This document shows, piece by piece, positions 41,894-50,963 of a stretch of DNA of 64,000 bases. Where the stretch lies: the NCBI RefSeq assembly GCF_000143415.4, contig NW_003314333.1, positions 806,297-870,296 of the forward strand, given 5' to 3'. A program made the translations under genes and the position numbers. Within the stretch, counting starts at the first letter, position 1, and every line of letters begins with the position of its first letter. Source of the stretch: Selaginella moellendorffii (taxonomy: Eukaryota; Streptophyta; Lycopodiopsida; Selaginellales; Selaginellaceae). The notes beneath the pieces were generated by a model. That model saw nothing but the letters and a program-made list of their open reading frames with translations, had not been told where the DNA came from and searched no databases.

Positions 41894-41956
41894 AATGAAG
41901 TAGCTACCGAGCCATGTAAGATTTGACTACAACCATGGCTCGGTAGCTACTTCATT
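41894..41956. repeat. Perfect 23-bp inverted repeat with 17-nt loop
   Basis: The left arm 41894-41916 begins AATGAAGTAGCTACCGAGCC. The right arm 41934-41956 is its exact reverse complement, ending GGCTCGGTAGCTACTTCATT. No following T-run indicates a terminator; it looks like the ends of a tiny palindromic insertion or a hairpin. Confidence 0.9.
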
Positions 41957-42109
41957 GCGTTTGGGTGGTTATATACATGACTCTTGACGGTTGGCTGATG
42001 TGGCTAGTGACGTGGACCTGTAGTGTTGCTTTTTTTTTTTTTTTTTTTTCTCTCTTCGAACTGTTTTCTATTTCTTTTTTCTCTGTGTTCTCTCTCTTCT
42101 AACCCGCCT

Positions 42110-42450
42110 TTGCTTTCTTTCTCGTGTTCTTGATGGTTTGTCTGTCTTAGCTCAAAGACGTGGTTTCGAAGGTCTCGGGGCTTAGTACAGGCAATGCAGG
42201 CCATGCGCTGGATCAAATGGGAAGACTTTCGAGCGATTGGATGCTGAGGATCAATGGATCCACAAGCCTGGAATGCTCGTGAAGGAGAATTATCCGAGCA
42301 GTGCTGACGATCAATCCATCACCGAGTAGTCTAAGCTTCGCAAATCTTCGTGTCGGGCCGAGAACTGTGAGGACGTATCAATCCACCCGGAAAGATCAAG
42401 TAGCTTCAGAGGTTTCTTTTTTTCTTTTTTCTCTCTTGCTGGATTGCACT
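42110..42450 (+). pseudogene. BREVIS RADIX gene fragment (exons 2-3 region)
   Basis: From TCGTGTTCTTGATGGTTTGT onward the sequence matches 35700-36400 of the intact BRX gene: the exon 2 start (CTCAAAGACGTGG), GGCAATGCAGGCCATGCGCT, pieces of the Ser-rich linker, and the exon 3 end (AGAAAGATCAAGTA-like) at about 42400. Large deletions and frame changes make it non-functional. It lies about 50 bp upstream of the GluRS start. Confidence 0.87.
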
Positions 42451-42503
42451 CCTCGATAATTCTCTAGGGTTTTAAGGATTAGGTCTAGGTAGAAAGCGAG
42501 CAA

Positions 42504-44977
42504 ATGGCGCTCGCGCTGTTCTTCGCCCCAGATCTTCCTCCTCTGGCAGCGATCGCAGCGGCGGCAGTGGGCGGCGTAACGATCGATCCGGTTTCTAGCC
42601 TCCCTGAGGGATCCAAGCCGCAGCTAGCGCTGGAATCCGGGTAAGGGTTTAAGAAAGATTGCGTGCCGATCGTTTTTGATAGATTTCTTCCAATGCAGTG
42701 ACAGGCTACTGGGATTGAACACGCTGGTGCGATTTTTCGGGCGATTGAGCTCGCTACACGGATTCTATGGCGTCGATCCGGTCACTGCTTCTCAGGTAGC
42801 CACATTCTTTGGCTCACGGCTTTAGAACACTTTTTTCTGATCCCAGGTAGACGAATGGCTGGACTATTCACCGAAGTTTAGCGCTGGTGCCGAGTTTGAG
42901 GAGTGTTGCCACTACGCCAATTCCTATCTAGCGATGCGTACCTTCCTGGTGGGATACACTACCACTGTCGCGGATATCACGATCTGGTCATCTCTCGCTG
43001 GTAATCTTCGAAGGAAAACTTTGAGGCACTGAGGAATTTTATCTTCCATTTTGTTGCAGGTGGAGGCAAGAGGTGGGAGAGTATGAAGAAGTCTGCAAAG
43101 TTCCCACATCTTTCACGCTGGTATGACGCCATTTCAGTCGATCGTCCGATACTCCAGGAACTAGCTTCCAAGTACGTTGGGAAAAGGGGACTGGGAAGGC
43201 CCGTCTCTGTTGAAGCGAAGCCAGTAGGAGCCGCAGCGGCTGGAGCTCCAAAGAAAGGGAAAGCCGACGTCCAGCAGACTGAGAAGGCCCAGAAGGTCGA
43301 AGGCTCGTTCGAGATATCTTTGCCGGGTGCCGAGATGGGAAAGGTGTGCACTCGTTTTCCACCGGAGCCTAGCGGCTTTCTCCACATCGGGCATGCGAAG
43401 GCTGCGTTTCTCAACGAGTATTTCGCGCGGAAGTACGGAGGGAAGCTGATTGTGCGGTTTGACGACACGAATCCGAGCAAGGAGAAAGACGAGTTCGTGA
43501 CGAATATAATGCAGGACCTGGAGACTCTAGAGATCAAGCCAGACGAGGTCACGTACACGTCCGACTACTTTCCCGCTCTAATGGAAATGGCAGAGAAGCT
43601 GATCAAGGAAGGGAAAGCCTATGTCGACGACACTCCCAGGGAGGTGATGCAGAAGGAAAGGATGGACGGGATCGAGTCGAAGCGCAGGAATCAGAATGTG
43701 GAAGAGAACTTGGCGTTATGGAAGGAGATGGTGGCAGGGACGAAAAGGGGCCTGAGTTGCTGCTTGAGGGGAAAACTCGACATGCAAGCACTGAACAAGA
43801 CGCTGAGAGACCCTGTGTACTACAGGTGCAACCCGGAGGAACACCACAGGGTGGGCTCGAAGTACAAGGTGTATCCAACGTATGACTTCGCATGCCCGTA
43901 CGTGGACAGCACCGAAGGAGTCACTCATGCGCTTCGATCCAGCGAATATCACGACAGGAACGAGCAGTATTACAGAATCCTCGCGGACATGGGTGTAAGA
44001 CCGGTCCATACGTGGGACTTCAGCCGTCTCAACTTCGTCTATACACTTCTGAGCAAGCGGAAGCTGCAGTGGTTTGTGAGCCAGGGCCTCGTGGAAGGCT
44101 GGGACGATCCGCGCTTTCCTACAGTGCAGGGCATGCGAAGGCGTGGCCTGACTGTTGAGGCACTGCGCCGCTTCATCCTTTCACAGGTAAGAAAAATCTC
44201 TGGGAACTATTGAGTTTCTAACGATCCTCGTGTTCCTTTCCTCCAGGGCGCGTCAAAGAATCTGAACCTGATGGAGTGGGACAAGCTATGGACGATCAAC
44301 AAGCAGATTATCGACCCGGTTTGCCCGAGGCACACGGCGGTCTTGAAGGATGGAAAGGTTCCACTCACTTTGCGAGACGGACCAGAGACGCCATTCATCC
44401 GGATCATACCTCGGCACAAGAAGTTCGCGGGAGCAGGCAAGAAGGCTACCGTTTTTGCGAACACCATCTTAATCGACAAAGCCGATGCGGAAGCAATTCA
44501 CGAGGGGGAGGAGGTGACACTCATGGACTGGGAAACACCATCATCGAGAAGATCGACAGGGAGGGGGACAAAGTCACTGGCTTGTCCGGGGTGCTGCATC
44601 TCGAGGGATCGGTGAAGACCACCAAGCTCAAGCTGACATGGCTCGCGGATCATCCGGAGCTCGTGGATCTCAACCTCGTTGAGCTTGACTACCTTATCAG
44701 AAAAGAGAAGGTAATTTTTTTTCCTTGGTTTTGGCTCTGGATAAATGTCGTTTTCTTTCAGATGGAGGAGGAGGACGAGCTGCTTAATGTGTTGAACCCG
44801 GTCACTAAAATCGAGGTGGCAGCGGTGGGCGATTCCAACATGCGAAACCTCGCCAAGGGGGAGATTATTCAGCTGGAGAGGAAGGGGTACTTCATCTGTG
44901 ACGCGCCGTACGTCCGATCGACGAGTCCGATTGTGCTCATCAGCATACCAGACGGGCGCCAGCGCCCTCGACAGTAG
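42504..44977 (+). CDS. GluRS: Cytosolic glutamyl-tRNA synthetase (one-base frameshift in exon 5)
   Basis: Exons 42504-42640, 42699-42795, 42847-43000, 43060-44186, 44247-44710 and 44762-44977. The first 180 residues are GST-like (YTTTVADITIWSSLA, FPHLSRWYDAI). The class I catalytic core has the HIGH motif (EPSGFLHIGHAKAAF) and VRFDDTNPSKEKDEF, YPTYDFACPYVDS, and the KMSKS-type LLSKRKLQWFV. The anticodon-binding part has GASKNLNLMEWDKLW. It charges tRNA-Glu in the cytosol. Near 44528 the sequence TGGGAAAC should be TGGGGAAAC to keep the frame (expected MDWGN); without the missing G the protein stops early at 44615. The rest of exon 5 and all of exon 6 are well conserved in the other frame, so a sequencing error in the G run is likely. 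Confidence 0.92.
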
Positions 44978-45389
44978 TCCAAGCAAACGTGACAAACGTA
45001 AGAGTATTGGTTTACAATTGCTCACATATCGAGAAGGAGGCTATGTCGTCAGGCAGCGATCTTGTGGTGGATTTAAGGTTGACCCTTGCTGGGAGCTGTT
45101 CGACGAGTAAGAGGTTCTTTCCAGGTCGCCGGTTGGATGGAATAGTATTTCGCTTCACAGACTGGATGCGTTTTTTTGTAGTTTTTTCTTCCTTGTTTGA
45201 CCACACCAGTCAATGAAGTCAAAGTAAAGTCAATGGAAAGTCAATAAAGTTTCTGCAAAGATTATTGACCTTGATTGACTAGCATTGACTTTTGCTTTGT
45301 CACCATCACCCTCGAAGTGGAACCCCAGACATGGATTCCACGTGTTTGCGAAGATCACCAAGCAAACAAGAATTTCACCCTCAGGATTT
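44978..45389. other. Convergent intergenic region with a dense TTGAC/GTCAA cluster
   Basis: No gene. Between about 45192 and 45295 the W-box core TTGAC or its complement GTCAA occurs about eight times. The GluRS and signal peptidase genes both end into this region. Confidence 0.6.
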
Positions 45390-46498
45390 TTAAGGTTTTA
45401 GATGTGGAGATGTTCTATTAATGTGTAACTTCGAATACTTGTGTGGGAAGGGCGGCCAGAAGCGGCCAGCAGATCTTCCCACAATGTTCTTCAAAGGAAG
45501 AGGTCCCCTGCGTTGAGCAAAGCACACGTAAAAAGAGAAAACACCAAAAGAATGGATTTGAGCTCCCACCAGACATGCGAGTCATTGCTGAGGTTGCGAT
45601 TGTCACCCAAGACGAACACACACCCCTTGGGGACTTGCTGACAAAACAAAAGCCATTCATGAGCTTGGTGTATGATTTCTTTCTTCGACTTACCCTTCGC
45701 TTCATCTCGTACTTGTGTGGTTCCAGAATGAAGGCTTCTTCTCTGCAAGCTCCATTCACTAGCAGTGAGCCATCAGAAACCTGCGAATCAAGAGACAAGT
45801 AGAAATCTTTACTTCCCACTTTGATTTGCACATACCTCCACGAAATCTCCAGGCATTGCAACAATCCTCTTGACAAAAACTGCTCTAGAGCCAAAATCCT
45901 GTCAGCGAACTTTTCTTTTGTCGTCTGGAAAGAAAGAAGAAAAGATCATGTACCTCGATCAGCGCAGCAGGGCCTTTGAACAAAACAATTTCGTTCACCT
46001 CTGGTTTCCTAAAACGATAAGTTACCTGCGGTAAAAAAGAAACCATCCATGAACAAACGCAAGGAACAGGTGAAAGAGAATAAACGCAAGAACGAAAGAG
46101 AAAGACCATGCAAAGAGCAAGTGAAAGAAAAAAAAAAGAGAAGAGAGTACCTTGTCGACAAAAATGTGATCTCCAACGTCTAGGCTGGGGAACATGGACA
46201 GCGATTGGATTCGCCTTGGCTCCGCAACCAGGCGCCTCACAGCGAATGCCAGCAGCAGCGCCACGAGGAAACACTTGGTCTCGTCAGTCCAAAATCTTTT
46301 CATCCAAACGAAGCGCTTGCCTGGCACGGAGAAATCTTTCGCTCCATCATCATCGTCGTCGTCGAAATGTACCCGACCCCTCTCTGCACGACAGCGGCAG
46401 CACATACGAATCCCCCGCGATCGTGCATTCCTGTCGCTGCTGTGAAGCACGGAGAGCTGGAGCTGGAGCTGCGCGCCAACACGAAATATCATCGCCAT
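45390..46498 (-). CDS. PLSP-like: Chloroplast (thylakoidal) signal peptidase I
   Basis: Exons 46498-46151, 46025-45954, 45898-45836, 45780-45694, 45637-45570 and 45507-45390 join in phase to 251 aa. Residues 1-60 are a likely transit peptide, followed by a membrane helix (FLVALLLAFAVRRLV). Box B SLSMFPSLDVGDHI holds the nucleophilic Ser. Box D AVFVKRIVAMPGD holds the general-base Lys. Box E is VFVLGDNRNLSNDSHVWGP, and GPLPLKNIVGRSAGRFWPP closes the domain. This is the Ser/Lys signal peptidase I family; the plastid forms remove lumenal transfer peptides (and TOC75 polyglycine). Start at MAMIF was preferred; an upstream in-frame start at 46579 is possible. Confidence 0.9.
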
Positions 46499-46545
46499 CG
46501 CTGCCAAGAACCCTAAAAACACGAATCTAGGGTTTGGGAGCAAGG

Positions 46546-46674
46546 ATGAATGCCGCGACTGCGCTCCACAAGGCGGCAAATGCGATGGCGATCATCGTGC
46601 CAGCGGCGGCCATAGCAGCCTACATCAATCTCCCAGCTCCAGAGAAGAAGGTGCCATCATCATCCAAGAAGTAA
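46546..46674 (+). CDS. Small membrane-type protein, 42 aa, candidate
   Basis: ATG at 46546 (context GCAAGGATGA) opens 42 codons: an Ala-rich amphipathic start (NAATALHKAANAM), a hydrophobic stretch (AIIVPAAAIAAYINL) and a Lys/Ser tail. It has the composition of a small single-pass organelle protein and lies 47 bp from the divergent signal peptidase start, with ACCCTAA-type elements between. A GTAAGC at 46671 could also be a splice donor. I do not recognise a family. Confidence 0.35.
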   Translation: MNAATALHKAANAMAIIVPAAAIAAYINLPAPEKKVPSSSKK

Positions 46675-47021
46675 GCTCACAAATGGGGAGAACGAGGAAT
46701 TTTAGGGAATCTTTTGTGGAATCTCTCTATCAATCAAATCGCTATTCGATCTTTTAATCAATTGCTTATGTCTATAATCTAAACTTCCGTACCAAGTGGC
46801 CACAAACTGGGAAATGTGGCCACCGCCGTGAGATACATTCTGCAAATTTGTGGCTGTGGACGCCCCGGATCAAAGCCAGCCAATAGGCAGCGTGCTCCCC
46901 TATCCGGTCAGGATTCCATCCACCTAAACAAGCTTTTCTCTACTCCATACTATCCTTCCTCCATAGCTTAGCTTGCAAAGTTCTTTGCGAAACATACACA
47001 CACCGCAAATCCCACATTGCT
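46675..47021. promoter_or_regulatory. Upstream region of LHCA2
   Basis: About 350 bp lie between the small frame and the LHCA2 start. It contains the GATA-type and CCAAT-like sequence GCCAGCCAATAGGCAG near 46874 and a CTTATCC-like CCCTATCC element near 46900. These are common in photosynthesis gene promoters, but the assignment is by context only. Confidence 0.3.
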
Positions 47022-48129
47022 ATGGCGACTGCGGTGTGTGCTTCCTCCACCATCGCTGTAGCACCCTCTTCAAGGTAAGCAAGAGAGAAGAAGAGATCTA
47101 AGCTCTGTAGCAAAAGTCTAGTAGACGTGCGTACCTCTTCCCTGGATGGTTTGAAACTTCCATTCTTTTTGTGACACCAGCGCTCAAAAGAAGCCGAACG
47201 AGATCGTCTCCGCAAAGACCACCTTCCTCGGCGGGCGACCACTGAGGAACAAGGCTCACGTCGCAAAGGCAGCCAAAGCGGTCTTCTCTGTGACAGCCGC
47301 GGCAGCGACCGAGAGACCCCTGTGGTTCCCTGGAAGCACTCCTCCGGCCTGGTTAGACGGAAGGTCAGTGACAACTTCGATTGATAAGTATGAGAGCAAG
47401 GAACTTACCGCTTTGCTGTCATCCCTGTGATGCAGCCTGCCAGCAGACTTTGGATTCGATCCTCTCGGCCTTGGTAAGATCTCTGGAAGTGGTGTTCTGA
47501 CTTGATAAGCTTGGGAACTCCTCGTCAGGCTCGGAACCGGAACTTCTCAAGTGGTTCGTCCAGTCGGAGATTGTGCACTCGAGATGGGCCATGCTTGGCG
47601 CTGCTGGAATCTTCATCCCCGAAGCTCTCACCAAGCTCGGAATTCTCAACACTCCTTTCTGGTACACTGCTGGCGAGCAGGAATACTTCACTGACCAGAC
47701 CACGCTCTTCATCGTGGAGATGATTCTTCTTGGCTGGGCCGAAGGCAGGAGATGGGCCGACATACTGAAACCAGGCTCTGTCAACACGGACCCCGTCTTC
47801 CCCAACAACAAGCTCACAGGAACAGACGTGGGATACCCCGGTGGATTCTGGTTCGATCCATTCGGCTGGGGAACTGCTTCGCCTGAAAAGCTCAAGGAAC
47901 TCAGGACCAAGGAGATCAAGAATGGAAGACTTGCAATGCTTGCCGTCATGGGTGCCTGGTTCCAAGCTGTATACACTGGTGCACGTCCGATTGACAACCT
48001 GCTGGCTCATCTCGCCGATCCTGGACATGCAACGATCTTCTCGGTAAGAAACAACCCAAAAGAGAGGAGAGAAAACGAAAATGGTACTCACGTCAATGTT
48101 TTGTTCTGCAGGCATTCACGAGCCAGTAA
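47022..48129 (+). CDS. LHCA2: Photosystem I light-harvesting chlorophyll a/b-binding protein, LHCA2 type
   Basis: Exons 47022-47074, 47181-47363, 47436-47473, 47529-48043 and 48112-48129 join to 268 aa. A Ser/Ala/Lys transit peptide of about 55 residues precedes [20 protein letters not shown]. Helix 1 is [19 protein letters not shown] (chlorophyll ligand Glu/Arg pair), helix 2 [19 protein letters not shown], then [20 protein letters not shown]. Helix 3 is [20 protein letters not shown], and the end [20 protein letters not shown]. This order matches LHCA2 (FPGSTPP and [16 protein letters not shown] are distinctive). It is an antenna protein of photosystem I in the thylakoid membrane. Confidence 0.94.
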
Positions 48130-48282
48130 AAAGTCTCTCTTTTGCGCGTATAACTGTATGTGCATATAGACCCCCTTCGGTTTCAATGGTGATCAAATTG
48201 CCTTTAGTTCGAACGCCATTCTTGCAAAAATGTACACAGCTTGTATTAGACAATATATATCCAGAATAACGAGTTGTTTCTC

Positions 48283-49295
48283 TTAGATTGTGCCGTTCAT
48301 GGCTTTCATGATGGTCGCTTCGAATGATTTTGTATCCTGGCAGTGAAAAATTAAGAACCACAAATAGTCGAGAAAATTGCTTACCATTGCTCCGGAGCAC
48401 GAGAACTTTCCGTTGAAGAGAAATGACGGAACCGAATGCAAGCCCATCTTTCCCTTTGCAAGCTTATCTTCTTCGAGAACTTCGCGTTTTCCTTCTCCAG
48501 ATTCCTGTTGGATAACACACAAAGATTAGAAAACACAAGGCTTAAAAAACAAATATAAGAACTACCAGATACTCGCGAACGTTTGGCAAGCCGAGCTTTT
48601 CTCCAGCCGATTTCAGGACCTCCAAATCCGATATATTCTGGCCTTCTTCGTAAGTCAGCGTGAAAAGAAGCTGTTCTGCCTCGGCAGCTTTGCCTACAGT
48701 GTCCGCCAACCTCACAAGCCTGAATTCAAAGGTTAAAACTGCTAGAAGTTTCTTCCCTACTTGCCTGTGTCCATGCAAAGAATTCGGCCACCACTTCCAA
48801 TTCTCAAATACAGCTCCATCCTTGGCACCTGACCTGAGGTAATTTTCTATCGATTGTCACGGGCTTCGCTATCTCTGTCCAAGAGAACTTACCTTCTCAA
48901 AGAAGTAGTCCAGGAATCCGAGCCCCATCTCCTTCGATTATAAGCCAGATACTCCTCTCCAGAGGGATTGGTGCTGTGATCAATAATGTATGGATGCCTA
49001 GAAAGAAATTTCTTCCAGTGAGGTAGCATCCACAACAAAATGCGCATCGTGGCGTACCATTTCACCGACGCAATCTTTGCCCCTCCAGCAGCCGATTCCA
49101 CATTCTTTATGGCACGATCCAAGCGAACCTATCGCGAAATCCCAAGCACATCGGTCGAAAATCCGCGCAAACGAGCTGGATTCTTCACAATACCTTGCCG
49201 ACATAGCACCAGGGGCACGAAATATCGCTCCAGACATCGATCTGGACGGCCGGCATCGGCGAAGAGCGATCGCGTGGCGCCCCGGGCAGAGCCAT
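48283..49295 (-). CDS. DsbA-family oxidoreductase (FrnE-like, thioredoxin fold)
   Basis: Exons 49295-49194, 49128-49058, 48997-48893, 48833-48765, 48719-48566, 48504-48385 and 48336-48283 join to 224 aa. Exon 1 has VDVWSDISCPWCYVGK (here IDVWSD...), the CPWC redox motif. Then come HPYIIDHSTNPSGEEYLAYN and RRRWGSDSWTTSLRR, the FrnE/2-hydroxychromene isomerase-like helical insertion, and GMGLHSVPSFLFNGKFSCSGA-type sequence (KMGLHSVPSFLFNGKFSCSG), the cis-Pro strand. It resembles the DsbA-like protein of Arabidopsis At5g38900. No transit peptide is obvious. The intron after exon 4 has a GC donor (AG/GCAAGT). Head-to-head with the F-box gene, 63 bp between start codons. Confidence 0.9.
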
Positions 49296-49358
49296 GGACT
49301 AAAAGAACTTGGGGATATGTTTATTACCTAGGCTAGAGCAAGAACCCTAATTTCTGGG

Positions 49359-50963
49359 ATGGAGAACAGGGGCATGAGGCTGCGCGTTCGTGCCGCTGGC
49401 GGTGGCGCCACACATCGCATCCAGGTACCGGCACCAGCAAGAATCTACGATCTCCGCCACGCGCTCTCCCAGACGATTGGCGTGCCGGCGGATAGCATCC
49501 GGCTCTCGCTCAACAAGCGCGACGAGATAGAGGGCGACGCGTCGGCGCCGCTGGAAGCGTATGGAATTCGCCCCGGGGATCTTCTCTACTACTTCGATCG
49601 GGACCTAGGTTTCTCGGGTTCACGCACAGGTGAGGCGGTTTCAAGGGAAGTGGAAAGGAGGGAATTGTGTGCCTCGGCAGCGGATAAGCGTGCTCGAGAG
49701 CAAAAGGCTGCTCTTGCGGAGGAATCCTCGGCGACAAGGAGTAGAGTTGAGGCTGTGGATCGAAATGCCGGGCAACCATCGCCGCCGCAGGTCGAAGAAC
49801 AACGTCGAATGGAAGAGGAGGCTGTGAATCGAGATGTCGAGCAAGAGCAAGGATCGGAGGAACGATCCATGGAAGGGGAAGAGGAGGAAGTCCGGAACAA
49901 GTACTGTCACCTTATCCCAAATCTCCTCTCGAGGCTTTTGTCCGTGGAAGGCAAGAACGTGGGGAATTCGCGAGACCTCTTGATCTTGGCGGTCCACGCA
50001 GTGATGCTCGAGACTGGATTCGTGATTCTGGGCCGCCCGACAATTGCTGGAGCTTCCTCGATCAAGTATACTCTTCCAGAGCTCGGCCAGCTCAAGAACG
50101 ATGAGGCCAGAGTTCTTCTCCGGTGTCAAAGCGTTGGAGAATTCATGGTTGTCTACGGCAGCGTCCAGGGATCGTCTCAGATCTTCCGCCTTAGCCTCTC
50201 CATCTCCAAGTTTCTGGGAGAAGTTCTTGTGGAAGGAGAATCAAAAGGTGGTGGTGGTGGAAGCCAGGAGCAGCAGTACCAGGCTTCTTTCTCGCTCTAC
50301 AAGGACGCGTTTGCTCTCTGGAAGGAGATCAAGGACAACCTCACGCTGCGGTTGCTGATGCTGCTGTGCGAGATCGCGGGGCTGCCACTGCCGGCGTGCT
50401 TCCAGATCCTCCCCACCGAGCTCAAGATGAAGATTCTCGAGTTTCTTCCAGCTTTAGACGTCGCCAGGATCTCGATGGTCTCATCGGAGCTGAGATTCCT
50501 CGCCGCCAACAACGATCTCTGGCGAATGAAGTTCGCGGGCGAGAGTTTCAAGCTCAAGCAAGGGGAAGCTCCGCCGGCGAGCTGGAAGGTCGCGTTTGTT
50601 CGCGAGTGGTACGCGAGGAAACGGAGAGAACGCATCCAGGTCCTGTCGCGGAGAGACGTCATCGTTCCCAGGAGGAACTTGAGGCCACACCATCCCTGGG
50701 GGATCATCGGGGGCGACTACGATGCTTACCCGGAGATCCCATTCCTTCCGGCGCGAGGAGGGATCAATCCATTCGGGGGGCTGAGGTTTCGGCGGCCTCT
50801 CAATCCTGGATGCATTGGCCCCGCGAGCAGTGGGATTGGATCGGGAGGAGGAGCACTGCCAGAGCTCTCCCGCCCAGGTGAAAATCCTCTTCCTCTTCCT
50901 TTCTTCACGGATCACGATCATAGTGGAAATCCTCCTTTCTTCATGGATCACGGTGAGACGTAG
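49359..50963 (+). CDS. F-box protein with ubiquitin-like and PI31-type regions (SKIP22/FBXO7-like)
   Basis: One exon, 534 aa. Residues 1-90 look ubiquitin-like (MRLRVRAAGG, LRHALSQTIGVPADSIRLSL, LEAYGIRPGDLLYYF). A Glu/Arg-rich linker follows. The middle (residues about 190-300) resembles the FP domain shared by FBXO7 and PI31. The F-box is FQILPTELKMKILEFLPALDVARISMVS and continues to NNDLWRMKFAGESF. The C-terminus is Pro/Gly/Arg-rich (PRRNLRPHHPWGIIGGDYDAY). The architecture is that of Arabidopsis SKIP22-like F-box proteins, substrate adaptors of SCF ubiquitin ligases. The start is the first ATG and lies just after an ACCCTAA element. Confidence 0.88.
   Translation: MENRGMRLRVRAAGGGATHRIQVPAPARIYDLRHALSQTIGVPADSIRLSLNKRDEIEGDASAPLEAYGIRPGDLLYYFDRDLGFSGSRTGEAVSREVERRELCASAADKRAREQKAALAEESSATRSRVEAVDRNAGQPSPPQVEEQRRMEEEAVNRDVEQEQGSEERSMEGEEEEVRNKYCHLIPNLLSRLLSVEGKNVGNSRDLLILAVHAVMLETGFVILGRPTIAGASSIKYTLPELGQLKNDEARVLLRCQSVGEFMVVYGSVQGSSQIFRLSLSISKFLGEVLVEGESKGGGGGSQEQQYQASFSLYKDAFALWKEIKDNLTLRLLMLLCEIAGLPLPACFQILPTELKMKILEFLPALDVARISMVSSELRFLAANNDLWRMKFAGESFKLKQGEAPPASWKVAFVREWYARKRRERIQVLSRRDVIVPRRNLRPHHPWGIIGGDYDAYPEIPFLPARGGINPFGGLRFRRPLNPGCIGPASSGIGSGGGALPELSRPGENPLPLPFFTDHDHSGNPPFFMDHGET

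Noticed and set aside
46108-46530. 140-codon plus-strand frame opposite signal peptidase exon 1
   Set aside because: The minus strand carries a clear Ser/Lys signal peptidase with six phase-matched exons.
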